From Mariniblastus fucicola (GTDB taxonomy: Bacteria > Planctomycetota > Planctomycetia > Pirellulales > Pirellulaceae): a stretch of DNA of 64,000 bases. The position numbers were made by a program, and so were the translations under genes. How positions within the stretch are numbered: the first letter of the stretch is position 1; each line of letters starts with the position of its first letter. This document shows, piece after piece, positions 17,520-26,288 of the stretch. The stretch lies in the NCBI RefSeq assembly GCF_008087665.1, contig NZ_CP042912.1, positions 5,580,001 to 5,644,000 of the forward strand, written 5' to 3'. The notes below the pieces were generated by a model, which worked only from the letters and a program-made list of their open reading frames with translations, was not told where the DNA came from and ran no database searches.

Positions 17520-17873
17520 CTACATCTGCGGTTCGCTAAGCACTTCATCCAAAATCGCTTCGAACTGAGCTGGCGTAAAATCCATCCGAGCCGAACATTG
17601 AGCGCAGAGCCGTTTTTCCATTTCGTTGAGATCACCGTCGACCGCCATCAGCTTGATCATTTCCTTCATCAGATGTTTTCGATCGTCATCGCTTTCAGGA
17701 AGTTTAACTTCGATCATTCCCTCGCGAATTCCAGTGAGCGCCGTTTCGAATTCCTCACTCGGAATATTGTGTTGGTTGGCAACGTCAATCAAATAGTCGA
17801 TCTCTTCGTCAGTGAACTTTTGGTCGACAGCGGCCAGATTGATCAAGTTGTGAAATAGCTGAATGGGATTCAT
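17520..17873 (-). CDS. TerB-like small helical protein
   Basis: A 117-residue all-helical protein with the TerB/DjlA-type pattern: LAAVDQKFTDEEIDYLIDVA near the N-terminus and LMAVDGDLNEMEKRLC in the second half. The AxxDG(x)-type acidic loops are typical of TerB, which in tellurite-resistance and other stress systems binds metal and acts as an adaptor at the membrane. No signal peptide. It is the last gene of the operon 20734-17520, starting 12 bases after the stop of the 627-residue protein, so it is very likely co-translated with the MoxR-like ATPase unit. Its role there is not known. Confidence 0.8.
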   Translation of the reverse strand: MNPIQLFHNLINLAAVDQKFTDEEIDYLIDVANQHNIPSEEFETALTGIREGMIEVKLPESDDDRKHLMKEMIKLMAVDGDLNEMEKRLCAQCSARMDFTPAQFEAILDEVLSEPQM

Positions 17874-17885
17874 GAGTCTTTACCT

Positions 17886-19769
17886 TCAAACGCGGCGGAT
17901 GAAGTTTGAAGCATAGCTTCTAACGTCTTTCCCGTTAAGGACATGGACCATCCGAAGCTGCTGGACGGTCGAATCGCCAAACTTTGAGAGCGGCAAATGC
18001 ACCAAAGTTTTCTTGTAGTGCTTGGCGATTTTCTTCCACGCTTGCCCCGGAGGAGCCGGACTCAACAACGCTACGTGGCGACAGGTTGAGTAGAGACAAC
18101 CCGCTGCGATCAGTCGCTCTTCAAGCGTGGAAGCAAAATCCAGCCGCGGATCCTGCCAGATATCCGGAATCATCACTGGCGGGTAGACAAACATCGCACC
18201 GCCGTAATGAGCCAGACAAATTCCTGGCCCGACAGGCTGTGCCTGAAAGTCCGTCGCATAGAACGCCAACGTGGATTCGTCTTTGTGTTCGGCAAACCAG
18301 GTCGTCCGCCAGGGATACTCGCGCGGATCCGCTGGCGAATCGAAAAGCATGATTGCGACGTCCAGTTTGCCTTTGTTTGGAGGCAGAACTTTGACGTAGA
18401 TGTCGTTGGTGTGCCAGTTTCGAACCGTGTCGCGGATGTCGATGCCGTCTTTGACACTGGTCGTGAACTTTTCCGTCTTGGCCATGTCAGCGCCCAACAC
18501 TTCCGACGCTCTGTCGAAAACCGTGCGCCGAAAGTTCTCGATCAAGTCGTCTTCTGGCGGCCAACTACATTGCGAGAACGGGTTCCAACGCTGCTTCCAG
18601 TCTTTACGAACCTGTTCGTCCGGTTTGGGCTGAATCTCAATGGTCGTCCAATGCATTGGCGGACCCGGCAGGCGGTTGACTGCTGTCGCAACATCGCCAT
18701 CCGGCAAAGCGATGCGATCGATCCCCATCCGACATTCCGACAACAGCTCATGGTCTTCGAACTCATAATACTTTGCGGTTTCCAGGACGACGCGAGCGTA
18801 ACCGTCACCAGCGACTTGCTTGGCAGCGACAACAATGTCGGAAAGCTGTGGAGAAAGCCGATGTCCGATCAAAGTCAGGTTGCGAATGTACTTCAGCATC
18901 CGGGACATCAGGCTGGGCGTGATCTTTCTGGCCCGATTTTTGTATTCGTCGAAATAGATATCGCGAGCCGTGATCAACAGCTCTTTCACTCCATCAATCG
19001 AAAGATGTTCATCGTCGTCGAGCTCGCGTCGAGCGTTTTCATAGAGATTGGCGATGAACGGAATCTCACGCATCAGAAAGTACAGCGTGTCGGGCTCGAC
19101 ACCAAACCGTTCCGGGTCCAGCGTACTCTCGTCCATCGGTTGCTGCAGTTCGCGGTCGTTGAAGGCCTCACGAATCCACGGCCAGTCGACGATGTTGGTC
19201 ACGAACAGAATACGCTTATAGTCCACCGAAAGCTGGCGCAGCTGCCACGCCATGTGATCAATTCGCGCCCGCCACTGTTCGGTATTTCCGGGCTGGAGAA
19301 ATGGAGCCACCGCGGCAGAGAACTTTTCTACGCTCAGCTGCTTGAGCGCGTACGGATCAGGCAACGTCGCGGTATGAGGTTCATAGCGGTCCGTTTCAAG
19401 GTCGATAAACCTGCGAGGCAATCGTTCTTCCATCGCAAATCGGAGCGCTGCGATCACACCCTGACAGGGGTCCACTGGCACGTAACTGGTGACCAAATCT
19501 TCGTCATCATCTTTGGCCTCCGGCGCATAATCAGCCACCGCGGCGGATTTTTGAACGACGACTGACGGCACCGGCAGTTTGAGAATCCCGTCTTCGACAC
19601 CTTCACGAAACGAATCTGGCAGCGGCACGGCCACACAATCGAAATCGTATTGCATCATCGCGCGGCGAATCTCCCACGCAAAGTCCCCGCTACCGTGAAC
19701 GATCGGAAACGCCATCACGTGAGGCCCTATTTTCAGCGACTCAGGAAACGGCTTGAAAGGATCTTTCAA
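17886..19769 (-). CDS. MoxR-associated protein, DUF5682/TraB-like in outline
   Basis: A 627-residue cytoplasmic protein without signal peptide or membrane span. The opening [20 protein letters not shown], then [17 protein letters not shown], has the 'short motif, then arginine helix, then V-x-V-P-P' flow seen in DUF5682/TraB-type proteins found beside MoxR ATPases, but I cannot confirm the family without a search. Later segments ([36 protein letters not shown]) agree with a conserved alpha/beta domain, and the C-terminal ~200 residues are another globular domain. Its ATG overlaps the stop of the ATPase gene by 4 bases (19766-19769), implying translational coupling. It is a likely client or effector of that ATPase. 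Confidence 0.65.
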   Translation of the reverse strand: MKDPFKPFPESLKIGPHVMAFPIVHGSGDFAWEIRRAMMQYDFDCVAVPLPDSFREGVEDGILKLPVPSVVVQKSAAVADYAPEAKDDDEDLVTSYVPVDPCQGVIAALRFAMEERLPRRFIDLETDRYEPHTATLPDPYALKQLSVEKFSAAVAPFLQPGNTEQWRARIDHMAWQLRQLSVDYKRILFVTNIVDWPWIREAFNDRELQQPMDESTLDPERFGVEPDTLYFLMREIPFIANLYENARRELDDDEHLSIDGVKELLITARDIYFDEYKNRARKITPSLMSRMLKYIRNLTLIGHRLSPQLSDIVVAAKQVAGDGYARVVLETAKYYEFEDHELLSECRMGIDRIALPDGDVATAVNRLPGPPMHWTTIEIQPKPDEQVRKDWKQRWNPFSQCSWPPEDDLIENFRRTVFDRASEVLGADMAKTEKFTTSVKDGIDIRDTVRNWHTNDIYVKVLPPNKGKLDVAIMLFDSPADPREYPWRTTWFAEHKDESTLAFYATDFQAQPVGPGICLAHYGGAMFVYPPVMIPDIWQDPRLDFASTLEERLIAAGCLYSTCRHVALLSPAPPGQAWKKIAKHYKKTLVHLPLSKFGDSTVQQLRMVHVLNGKDVRSYASNFIRRV

Positions 19770-20734
19770 AACGGCTCTCCCCCGTCATCACCATCTTCGC
19801 CTTCATCCATATCCGGATGGAGGGGATCGTTCGGGTCGAAGAAGAAATCGCCAAAGCCCATCGGTAGCGTTTGGCCGCCAAGAGTCTGAGTCTTTCGCCG
19901 CGCCAGTTCCTGCAAATCGAGTGCTTCTTCGCCGAGGCATTTCTCCAGAGCTTCCGCCCAAGCTTTGTCGCGTGCAATCGGATGGTCGCCGGACTGTTGG
20001 ATACGCTTCATCGCATACCGCAGCAGGTTGATGCCATCGCGAGTCGAAAAGTCCAGCTTTAGCTCATGAGCCTGCTGCAGGAACTCGACAGTCATCGACA
20101 GCATATCGTCTTCGACGAACGGCAAATGGTATTTCAGAATCGCTTTTTCGTCTTCGCGGGATGGAAACTTCAGCGCCAGCGTCGGTTGCAGTCGACTGAG
20201 GATGTAGTCGGGAATTTCGAAAGTCGACTCGTCCTGATTCATCGTCACAGCACAGCGAAAATCCGGATGGGCTTCGATAGAGATCCCGGCAACGATCGAT
20301 TCAACGTATCGACGGTGATCAAGCAATGGCGCAAGGCTGGCCCAGGACTTTTCGTTCATGCGATTGCCTTCGTCGAGAATGCAAACGCCACCCTTGATCA
20401 TCGCGGAAACCAGCGGCGAAGCGTGATAGGCAATCTTGCCGTTTTCCGCGAGGACTGGCGTGATCAACAGATCTTCAGGCCGCGTGTCCGCGGTGCACTG
20501 ATAGATATACAGTTCCTGCTCTCGCAAATCCGCGGCAGCCATCGCCATCGCGGTTTTCCCGATTCCTGGCGGACCGACGATTCGTGGGGAAAGCGGCAAG
20601 TCCTGATCGTTGACGACCAACCAGCAGGCCATCAACTGCGTCAGAATTTCGGTCTGGCCAATCCACTCATTCTTGAGATTATGAGGCTGGCTCAGGTGCA
20701 GATTGATGTTTTGAATTTTGACAGTGTCGGCCAT
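19766..20734 (-). CDS. MoxR-family AAA+ ATPase
   Basis: A 322-residue AAA+ ATPase. Start taken at ATG 20734 ([15 protein letters not shown]); the frame is open further upstream to 20806 with Met and TTG options. Walker A is GPPGIGKTA (residues about 54-62); Walker B is [12 protein letters not shown] with the DE pair; sensor 1 is [10 protein letters not shown]; and the C-terminal lid follows. The whole pattern ([11 protein letters not shown]-type loop, DEGNRM, HRRYVES) fits MoxR-type ATPases, which act as chaperone-like remodellers for partner proteins. It heads a three-gene operon with the 627-residue protein and the TerB-like protein. Unlike classic MoxR systems, no von Willebrand A gene is present in the neighbourhood. 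Confidence 0.88.
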   Translation of the reverse strand: MADTVKIQNINLHLSQPHNLKNEWIGQTEILTQLMACWLVVNDQDLPLSPRIVGPPGIGKTAMAMAAADLREQELYIYQCTADTRPEDLLITPVLAENGKIAYHASPLVSAMIKGGVCILDEGNRMNEKSWASLAPLLDHRRYVESIVAGISIEAHPDFRCAVTMNQDESTFEIPDYILSRLQPTLALKFPSREDEKAILKYHLPFVEDDMLSMTVEFLQQAHELKLDFSTRDGINLLRYAMKRIQQSGDHPIARDKAWAEALEKCLGEEALDLQELARRKTQTLGGQTLPMGFGDFFFDPNDPLHPDMDEGEDGDDGGEPF

Positions 20735-20802
20735 TTCAGTTTCGCAATACCGTGAATTTTGCATCTTTGCAAAGAACACGATACCGCGATGAACGGGTTC
20801 GC

Positions 20803-20834
20803 TCAATGAGACTCGTTCTCAATGAGACTCGTTC
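20803..20834. repeat. 16-bp tandem duplication
   Basis: TCAATGAGACTCGTTC occurs twice in direct, adjacent copies (20803-20818 and 20819-20834), both perfect. They are in the short gap between the PEP-CTERM gene and the MoxR gene, upstream of the latter on the minus strand, and about 25 bases from the second duplication at 20860. Confidence 0.9.
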
Positions 20835-20859
20835 GTGGCACTGAAACTGCAGATGTCCC

Positions 20860-20895
20860 GCTATCCCCGTCGTCGACGCTATCCCCGTCGTCGAC
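20860..20895. repeat. 18-bp tandem duplication spanning a stop codon
   Basis: GCTATCCCCGTCGTCGAC occurs twice, end to end and identical. On the minus strand the first-read copy encodes the last residues of the PEP-CTERM protein and its TAG stop (20879-20881). The unit is 18 bases, so the second copy repeats the codons CGT CGA CGA CGG GGA TAG in the same frame immediately after the stop. Confidence 0.9.
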
Positions 20896-21454
20896 GGGTA
20901 AACGTCAGCATACTGAGGACAGAAATCAGGGCAATAGCCGACGGTTCTGGCACAGCAGAAACGGTCAGCGAAGCACCACCGGACGCGAACTGGCCGGCAG
21001 AGTAGTGAATACTGCCGTCGGGACCTGCATCCCATGCAATATTAAAATAGCCGACATCGGAACCGCTACTGAATCCGAGGAAGAAATTTTCTCCCGGAGC
21101 GATGAAGTCATCAACGAGGAGATCCGTGTTGCCGAAATCAGTATCCGGTGCAATGACGTCACCAGCGAAAACCTGACCGATACTGTCGACAGGTCCTGCA
21201 ACGACGATTCCAAAGTCTTCGCCAAAGGTATCGTTGTTCTGATAAAGAGCGTAAGAAGTGCCAAGTTGGTCGATCTGCACTTCGGTATCCACATCCTCGA
21301 AAACAAACTCTACGGCGCTGACCGCGACTTCGCTCGGAGGACGACTGAAGGTAATCGCCTCTACCAACTGGGCATGCGAAGATTCCGAAAACCCGAAGCC
21401 CACGACAAGTGCCGCCAACAAGAATTTTGTGATTGAGCAAGGTTGATTGATCAT
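20879..21454 (-). CDS. PEP-CTERM sorting domain protein
   Basis: A 191-residue protein with an N-terminal signal peptide (ITKFLLAALVVGFGFSESSHAQ) and a C-terminal PEP-CTERM signal: VPEPSAIALISVLSMLTFTRRRRG, i.e. the Pro-Glu-Pro motif, a hydrophobic helix and a basic tail. Such proteins are processed by an exosortase and delivered to the cell surface or matrix. The middle is a beta-rich domain of unknown role (VEFVFEDVDTEVQIDQLGTS and onwards). No exosortase gene is in the window. The final codons and stop are duplicated in tandem (20860-20895). The next gene upstream, the DUF1559 protein, is 107 bases away on the same strand. Confidence 0.88.
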   Translation of the reverse strand: MINQPCSITKFLLAALVVGFGFSESSHAQLVEAITFSRPPSEVAVSAVEFVFEDVDTEVQIDQLGTSYALYQNNDTFGEDFGIVVAGPVDSIGQVFAGDVIAPDTDFGNTDLLVDDFIAPGENFFLGFSSGSDVGYFNIAWDAGPDGSIHYSAGQFASGGASLTVSAVPEPSAIALISVLSMLTFTRRRRG

Positions 21455-21561
21455 GATGTTGTCTGTCTCTTAAGTTCCTGGTTTGGATCACTCTTAACGG
21501 GTTGTTTGGCAGTCGGTCAGAGCTAACTGACGGTCCCCGCCGCGTTTCACCCACGCCATGT

Positions 21562-22509
21562 CTAGAATTCTGAATGGTCCAGAACTCCACCACTATTCAT
21601 CGACCCTGCTTCTCGCAGCGTATCCAGACTGACGTCCGTAGAAATCAAGCTGACATGACCATCCGCGAAAACAAAATTGACTCCGCCGTGAAAGGCTGAG
21701 AAAGGATGATTTCGAAGCTGAGAATTGTCACCGAAGTATTCTCCGTCGGGATCGAATCGTGGATCGTTCAGCTCTGCATTCAAGGTCAGAACAGCTGCTG
21801 CGGGAATCACCGGAAGTCGACGTGCTTCTGCGAGGCTGCCACCAACGGTGTCTCCGCGGCGCCAATCTGCGTATCCGGTTTCCTCGATTGGCTCGACCGT
21901 GTTGCCGAACGCTTTGTTGCAATTTTCGCCGATCATGATCGTGTTGGATGTGCCGTCGGAGATCATTGAAATTTTTCGGCTGTCGTGGATCCCAAAGATG
22001 CCGTCGTTGTGCAGATCACCAAGGGTGTCTGGAAACCTTGCGTCCTGAGATCCCTGAACTCCAAAGTAATCACGTGCTTCGGCAGGAGTATCGATTGAAG
22101 GGCAATGAAAAACGGGCACCGATAGACCCTCCTCCAACGTAAATAGTTGCTCGTACGCCCACGGAGCATCAAAACGGTAATTTACGGAATTCAAATAGTT
22201 CTGGCCTTCAACATACGGCAATAGCTGTATGAAAAGATTGCTCCCCCGATACCGATTCGATCGCAAGTTGCCTTGGACGATCAGTTCTCCGGCCGGGAAT
22301 TTCATCCGCGCTGACTCAAAGTTTAGAGAAGCAAGTCCTAGCTGGCGGAGATTGTTGGCGCACTGTGTTCGGCGAGCCGCTTCGCGAACCTGCTGCACTG
22401 CGGGCAACAGCATTCCGATCAGGATTCCAATGATGGCGATCACCACCAGTAGTTCGACCAGCGTGAATCCACGAGTTCCTGTTTTTGTGTTTGTGTTTTT
22501 CTTCAGCAT
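21562..22509 (-). CDS. DUF1559 pilin-like protein with prepilin leader
   Basis: A 315-residue protein from ATG 22509 (frame open to 22530). The type IV pilin-like N-terminus is clear: a short basic leader, then [20 protein letters not shown], with prepilin peptidase cleavage before the Phe and a hydrophobic helix. It continues [20 protein letters not shown], the DUF1559 signature, and ends with the family motif [15 protein letters not shown]1559 proteins are very numerous in planctomycetes; they are thought to be surface pseudopilins or secreted proteins, function unsettled. The C-terminus after the motif is short. It stands upstream of the PEP-CTERM gene on the same strand. Confidence 0.93.
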   Translation of the reverse strand: MLKKNTNTKTGTRGFTLVELLVVIAIIGILIGMLLPAVQQVREAARRTQCANNLRQLGLASLNFESARMKFPAGELIVQGNLRSNRYRGSNLFIQLLPYVEGQNYLNSVNYRFDAPWAYEQLFTLEEGLSVPVFHCPSIDTPAEARDYFGVQGSQDARFPDTLGDLHNDGIFGIHDSRKISMISDGTSNTIMIGENCNKAFGNTVEPIEETGYADWRRGDTVGGSLAEARRLPVIPAAAVLTLNAELNDPRFDPDGEYFGDNSQLRNHPFSAFHGGVNFVFADGHVSLISTDVSLDTLREAGSMNSGGVLDHSEF

Positions 22510-22699
22510 GTTGGTGGCGTCCCCGTCCAAGGATCATTCCTTGCATTTAACTCTTCAGCAGCGTCGATAGTAACACGGCCACTTCAGAGTCCGGAATTGA
22601 TTCGGAGCAAAAGTAGAATTCTTGTGAATAAAAGAACGAATTCTTCTGTCACAAATTTTAGGTACATCAGTCCGTTACGAAAGACCAAGCACTGCCACT

Positions 22700-22870
22700 A
22701 TGGCCAAGAAAAGACTGCTTAACCGTCCGGTCAAGTTCCATCCCATGCTGGGACAACTCGCGAATAGCCAAACTGAAATCGGTTGCAAGACATTGCACCG
22801 AAAGCTGAATGGTGCTTGCCGATCAGCCAACCCTGAAGCGATTTCCCGCCGGGCGACAACGAAGAGGTAA
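22700..22870 (+). CDS. Possible small basic protein
   Basis: A 56-codon frame starting ATG at 22700 (MAKKRLLNRPVKFHPM) and ending TAA at 22870. It is Arg/Lys-rich, has reasonable codon use and no obvious overlap with a better frame, and it lies alone in the gap between the DUF1559 gene and the DUF2071 gene. I see no strong ribosome site and no recognised domain, so it may be spurious. The rest of the gap 22510-22979 shows nothing I can name. Confidence 0.25.
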   Translation: MAKKRLLNRPVKFHPMLGQLANSQTEIGCKTLHRKLNGACRSANPEAISRRATTKR

Positions 22871-22979
22871 ATCGAAACGCGGCCATCGACAAATCCGATG
22901 CCTGCAAAAGAGACGGATTACCGAACCGGCGGATGCGGCAACTCTGCTCCGAACGCGTCGAGTGAACGACTATCGTCGA

Positions 22980-23747
22980 CTAGTGGACTCGACGGATTGG
23001 CCCGGCGATCACTTTGGTACGCGCAGAGAAATGAAGAAGTGGATCATCGGCAGGCAAAGAAACGTTGATCCCGTCGGTCATCGAGTTGCATTGGATGATT
23101 GCCTGAGCGTCACGCAACTTCCATGCGTCGTGCGCGATGTCGCCTCGATATAGCCTGCCTTGACGATCAGCAGAGAACAGACTGTAGCGACTGGTCAACC
23201 AATCCAACAGAGTACCGCAGCCCGCCTCGTACGCCGGTCCAATCGGACGATACTCGACACTCAGATCCGCAGCCGGTTCGCCTCGATGCGTCCGCTGACT
23301 TTGGTAACGAATCCAGCAACCGCAATCGCAAACTCGCTCGCGTTCGAATTGGATCTCCGCATCCATATACTGCAAGTTGTACAGCCAACGGGCTCCGCGA
23401 ACCGCGACTGGATTGGTCGCGTCGAGAGAATAAAACCAGACGCCGGGCTGTCCATCAGGACCGATCACGTAGGTGCGAACATTGAGTTCAGGAAACTTTG
23501 AGAACCAGGGAACGTCGGGCAGCCATCGCAGCGAAACACCGCTCATTCGAAACGGGACGATGCCAATCCACGCCTGACCGTGCCAGGTATCGAGTTCCAG
23601 CGAAGAAGGCAGGTGCTCGCGAAGTTCATCACCGTCAACCTTCCAGTGCATGAACAGGAGGTCGTGCCAAACCATCCGCATCAGGCCTCGACCGACATCT
23701 GGCATTTCGGGGGTGCCGTTTAGATGCATTTTCTTGACGGTTGAAAT
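22980..23747 (-). CDS. DUF2071 (YqjF-like) protein, possible AUU start
   Basis: A protein of about 249 residues if it starts at the ATG 23729, or 255 if it starts at an in-frame ATT at 23747. The ATG is 25 bases from the only strong ribosome site, AAGGAG (23755-23760), while the ATT sits 7 bases from it, so initiation at AUU is plausible; the coordinates here use that start. The domain is DUF2071: HDLLFMHWKVDGDELREHLP, ELDTWHGQAWIGIVPFRMSG, and the ending with HFSARTKVIAGP. Family members are of unknown function, often small cytoplasmic beta-rich proteins. Nearby genes give no functional clue. Confidence 0.8.
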   Translation of the reverse strand: MSTVKKMHLNGTPEMPDVGRGLMRMVWHDLLFMHWKVDGDELREHLPSSLELDTWHGQAWIGIVPFRMSGVSLRWLPDVPWFSKFPELNVRTYVIGPDGQPGVWFYSLDATNPVAVRGARWLYNLQYMDAEIQFERERVCDCGCWIRYQSQRTHRGEPAADLSVEYRPIGPAYEAGCGTLLDWLTSRYSLFSADRQGRLYRGDIAHDAWKLRDAQAIIQCNSMTDGINVSLPADDPLLHFSARTKVIAGPIRRVH

Positions 23748-23997
23748 TTCGATTCTCCTTGCTAATTGAAGGTGGACCGAAAAAGTGAGGGGCTGGATAA
23801 CGAGACTTTGACGAATTACGTTTCAGGACAGCTCCGTAGTTCAGTTGCTCAACGACTGGTCGAGTTCTGCCGAATCTGATGTCACCATTCGACGCTCCAG
23901 ATCTGATGCCTGGCCCGCGAAAAGGGCGTACTGCCAATTGTTCTGATATCTACTCCGGTCAAAACAGTATTGAACCTGAGTCGAGCTGTCGAGGCGT

Positions 23998-25359
23998 TTA
24001 GTGTACGCGGCACTTAAAACGAATGATGCCACCTTTGAAGGGCTTCACGGGATCAGTAATTTCCCAGCGGAGCATTAGTGAGTTGGCTTCGTTCAACTTC
24101 TCGATGAACTTGGCTTTCATCGAGCACTCGGCCGAGCCGGGCACATATTGCAGGCGACCGGTCAGGTTGTCGACGAGCGTAACATTTCCGACAGGTTTGG
24201 AGCTGAGATTGTCAAAGCGAATCGTGAATTCAACTTCTTCACCGATGTCGGCTGCGATTCGTGAGGCAACTTTTGTGACTCGAAGGACCGAGCCCTTACC
24301 ATCGCTTTCGACATGAATGATTTGCTGGGCACTCGAAAGGTCATTTACGACGATCGGCTGCGCCCCTTTAGCGTGAACTTGCAAGCGCATATTGTCCTGC
24401 CACGCGTTTGCACTTTGCATGCCAAGCTGCAGCCGCGCGGTTTGGCTGTTGGAGTGCCGTCCCCATTTGATCAGTTCAAGATTTTCATACGCTGAGAAGC
24501 TGTTGCGCACGCCGATCAGCTCAATCGCCTGGTCAGCGACAACGCCACGAGTCCGATGCTCAAAACCGCTGGCTCTTTTCGCGGACTCGATGCCGTTGAG
24601 CGCAACGTTCTGCATCGTTGAAGACGAAAAGTCTTTTCCACGCGTCGTTTGCATGACCAGTTTTTTGTCAAAAGAACCGACTCGCGTATTGCGACGTGCA
24701 TTGTACACACCGTCGACTTTACGAACCGCCGCAAACCGAGGCGAGTAAATTTTGACGCGGTTGCTTGGTGAAACCAGTCGACGACCATCAACGGTATCGA
24801 AGTGCCCGAAGGTATCCTCCGTTTGCATCCCGTAGATCGTCCAGTTCTCATCGACGCCGACAGGAGTTCCGCGATCGTCTCCATCAAAAATGTATTCGTC
24901 GCTCAATGCCCGGCTGTCGGTACGATCTGAAGATCGAAGCTGGTGATTTCCCGTCGCCTGTTGATGCGCCATCGGCGCCGGTGAAATCAATGTACCCTGT
25001 TGGACGGGCATCGCCCCTTCCTGAATGGTAAATCCTGCCCGTCCAGCGAATCCAATGTTCGGATCATCCATGTTGCCGGCCGTGAAGACCGCAGGTCGAG
25101 CACCGTCGTCGAGGCCTCCCATGGCGCCCTTGGTCGCCAAACGGAGCAGCGGCATCGTGTTGGCATCGGGCAACGGAGCAATTGAAGGCTGTGCCTCAAG
25201 CGTTGGCAATAGCTCGTCGCCGTCCTGCTGGCCAGGTGAATTCAGGCGGATCGTCGCCGTCGTCTCTTGAGCCTGGGAGTGTGCTGTCAAAGCAATTCCG
25301 CAGACCATCGCGCAAGCCAAAGTTGCAGCGAACTTCGTCGATTTGAATCTCAAAATCAT
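23998..25359 (-). CDS. Secreted DUF11-type repeat protein
   Basis: A 453-residue protein from ATG 25359, chosen because it starts a signal peptide (MILRFKSTKFAATLACAMVC then GIALTAHSQAQ). The middle is long and weakly structured with many Gln, Met and Asp. The C-terminus carries the DUF11/conserved-repeat pattern EEVEFTIRFDNLSSKP, GNVTLVDNLTGRLQYVPGSA, with the closing MLRWEITDPVKPF and GGIIRFKCRVH. DUF11 domains are beta-sandwich repeats of secreted or surface proteins. It starts 16 bases downstream of the 25376-26176 gene stop, so the two probably share a transcript. Confidence 0.8.
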   Translation of the reverse strand: MILRFKSTKFAATLACAMVCGIALTAHSQAQETTATIRLNSPGQQDGDELLPTLEAQPSIAPLPDANTMPLLRLATKGAMGGLDDGARPAVFTAGNMDDPNIGFAGRAGFTIQEGAMPVQQGTLISPAPMAHQQATGNHQLRSSDRTDSRALSDEYIFDGDDRGTPVGVDENWTIYGMQTEDTFGHFDTVDGRRLVSPSNRVKIYSPRFAAVRKVDGVYNARRNTRVGSFDKKLVMQTTRGKDFSSSTMQNVALNGIESAKRASGFEHRTRGVVADQAIELIGVRNSFSAYENLELIKWGRHSNSQTARLQLGMQSANAWQDNMRLQVHAKGAQPIVVNDLSSAQQIIHVESDGKGSVLRVTKVASRIAADIGEEVEFTIRFDNLSSKPVGNVTLVDNLTGRLQYVPGSAECSMKAKFIEKLNEANSLMLRWEITDPVKPFKGGIIRFKCRVH

Positions 25360-25375
25360 GGCAACTCTTTCAACG

Positions 25376-26176
25376 TTAGTTCTGTTGGCCGCGGACGGCT
25401 TCGGGAACAACGACTGGTGGCTGATTGGACGTTGGAAAAACAGGAGTCTGGTACTTTGGATTGACACGCAAGCCTGGCTGAAACGTTTCCACAGTCGTCG
25501 CAGGTGTCGAACTGTTAAAAGCGTTACTGGTCGAGTTCATCAGCTCTTCGCTGGTCGGAACACGTGAACCGATTCGCAGAATCGCCATCGGGCGACCGAG
25601 TCCCTCGGCAGCGCGAATTGGATCTTCGGTCGCTGAGATATCGAAGTAAGGCTGTTCGCTCTTGTCGCCGCCGCGAGGCAATGCGACTTCCGGGTCTTCG
25701 AGATAGATGACTTTCGTGACCAGTCGTCCAGCGTTGACTTCGCGAATGTCAGCCCCACTGATGACGATTGGGACCGGGAAATCGTTCTCCAGACCCTTTG
25801 GCGGATGTAGCAAATCCAACAGCTCAATCGATGGATAGAGCTCATAGCTGGTCGCAACATCCACTCCGGTGATTCGAAACCGATACAGCGAGCCAAGTTG
25901 CATGCCAACGGTGTAGTCTGATTGGGAGGTGACCACAAACGAACCTTCGCTGGCAAACGAAAGCTCGACTCCGTCAGGTGCGATCACTTTGACCGGTTGG
26001 ATCTGCCCCGCATTGGAAGGGCTGGCCATCAACCGGATCTGGGAAGCCTGCCCCGGAATCATGTTGCCACGCATCAAGTGATGGGGACGTTGTGCTTGAG
26101 CCGTCATTGCAAACGAGAGGGCGAATGCGAACACCGTCGCAGTCACAACTCCGAATTTTCCGAATCGTGAAGCCAT
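25376..26176 (-). CDS. Secreted protein, member of a local paralogous pair
   Basis: A 266-residue protein from ATG 26176 with a signal peptide (VTATVFAFALSFAMTAQAQ). The body contains LYRFRITGVDVATSYELYPS, then VPIVISGADIREVNAGRLVT and KVIYLEDPEVALP. The gene upstream (26289-27407) has a matching order: VYRLRISNIEGRPGMTLYPT, IPIQFTEEDFDQVAAANFVT, KVIYVPDAEYQEL. The shared domain is beta-rich and unknown to me by name. It ends in Asn/Pro/Thr-rich sequence (VFPTSNQPPVVVPEAVRG). It lies directly before the DUF11 gene (16-base gap) and after an intrinsic terminator, so it heads that operon. Confidence 0.78.
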   Translation of the reverse strand: MASRFGKFGVVTATVFAFALSFAMTAQAQRPHHLMRGNMIPGQASQIRLMASPSNAGQIQPVKVIAPDGVELSFASEGSFVVTSQSDYTVGMQLGSLYRFRITGVDVATSYELYPSIELLDLLHPPKGLENDFPVPIVISGADIREVNAGRLVTKVIYLEDPEVALPRGGDKSEQPYFDISATEDPIRAAEGLGRPMAILRIGSRVPTSEELMNSTSNAFNSSTPATTVETFQPGLRVNPKYQTPVFPTSNQPPVVVPEAVRGQQN

Positions 26177-26225
26177 GATTGAGTCTTCGGGTTGCGGTAC
26201 CTTTTTCGGCACCAGGAAACTTGGC

Positions 26226-26263
26226 GAAAAAAGAGCCGCGTGAGCAAAGGACTCGACGCGGCT
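26226..26263 (-). terminator. Intrinsic terminator after the 26289-27407 gene
   Basis: Read on the minus strand, AGCCGCGT and ACGCGGCT form an 8-bp stem with an internal GAG/CTC extension, followed by CTTTTTTCG. It begins 25 bases past the stop at 26289 and separates this gene from the two-gene unit 26176-23998. Confidence 0.85.
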
Positions 26264-26288
26264 ACTTGGTTTTCATGACCCGTCCAAC

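Noticed and set aside
18207-19565. A 452-codon open frame on the plus strand opposite the 627-residue MoxR-associated gene
   Set aside because: It has no domain, unusual amino-acid mix (His/Arg-rich) and lies entirely inside a well-supported minus-strand gene with overlapping start/stop to its operon neighbours. It is an antisense shadow of a high-GC third-position gene.
23815-23870. tRNA-like stretch (GTAGTTCAGTTGCTCAACGAC)
   Set aside because: Only the D-arm-like portion resembles a tRNA; I found no acceptor stem, anticodon arm or T-arm of the right spacing.
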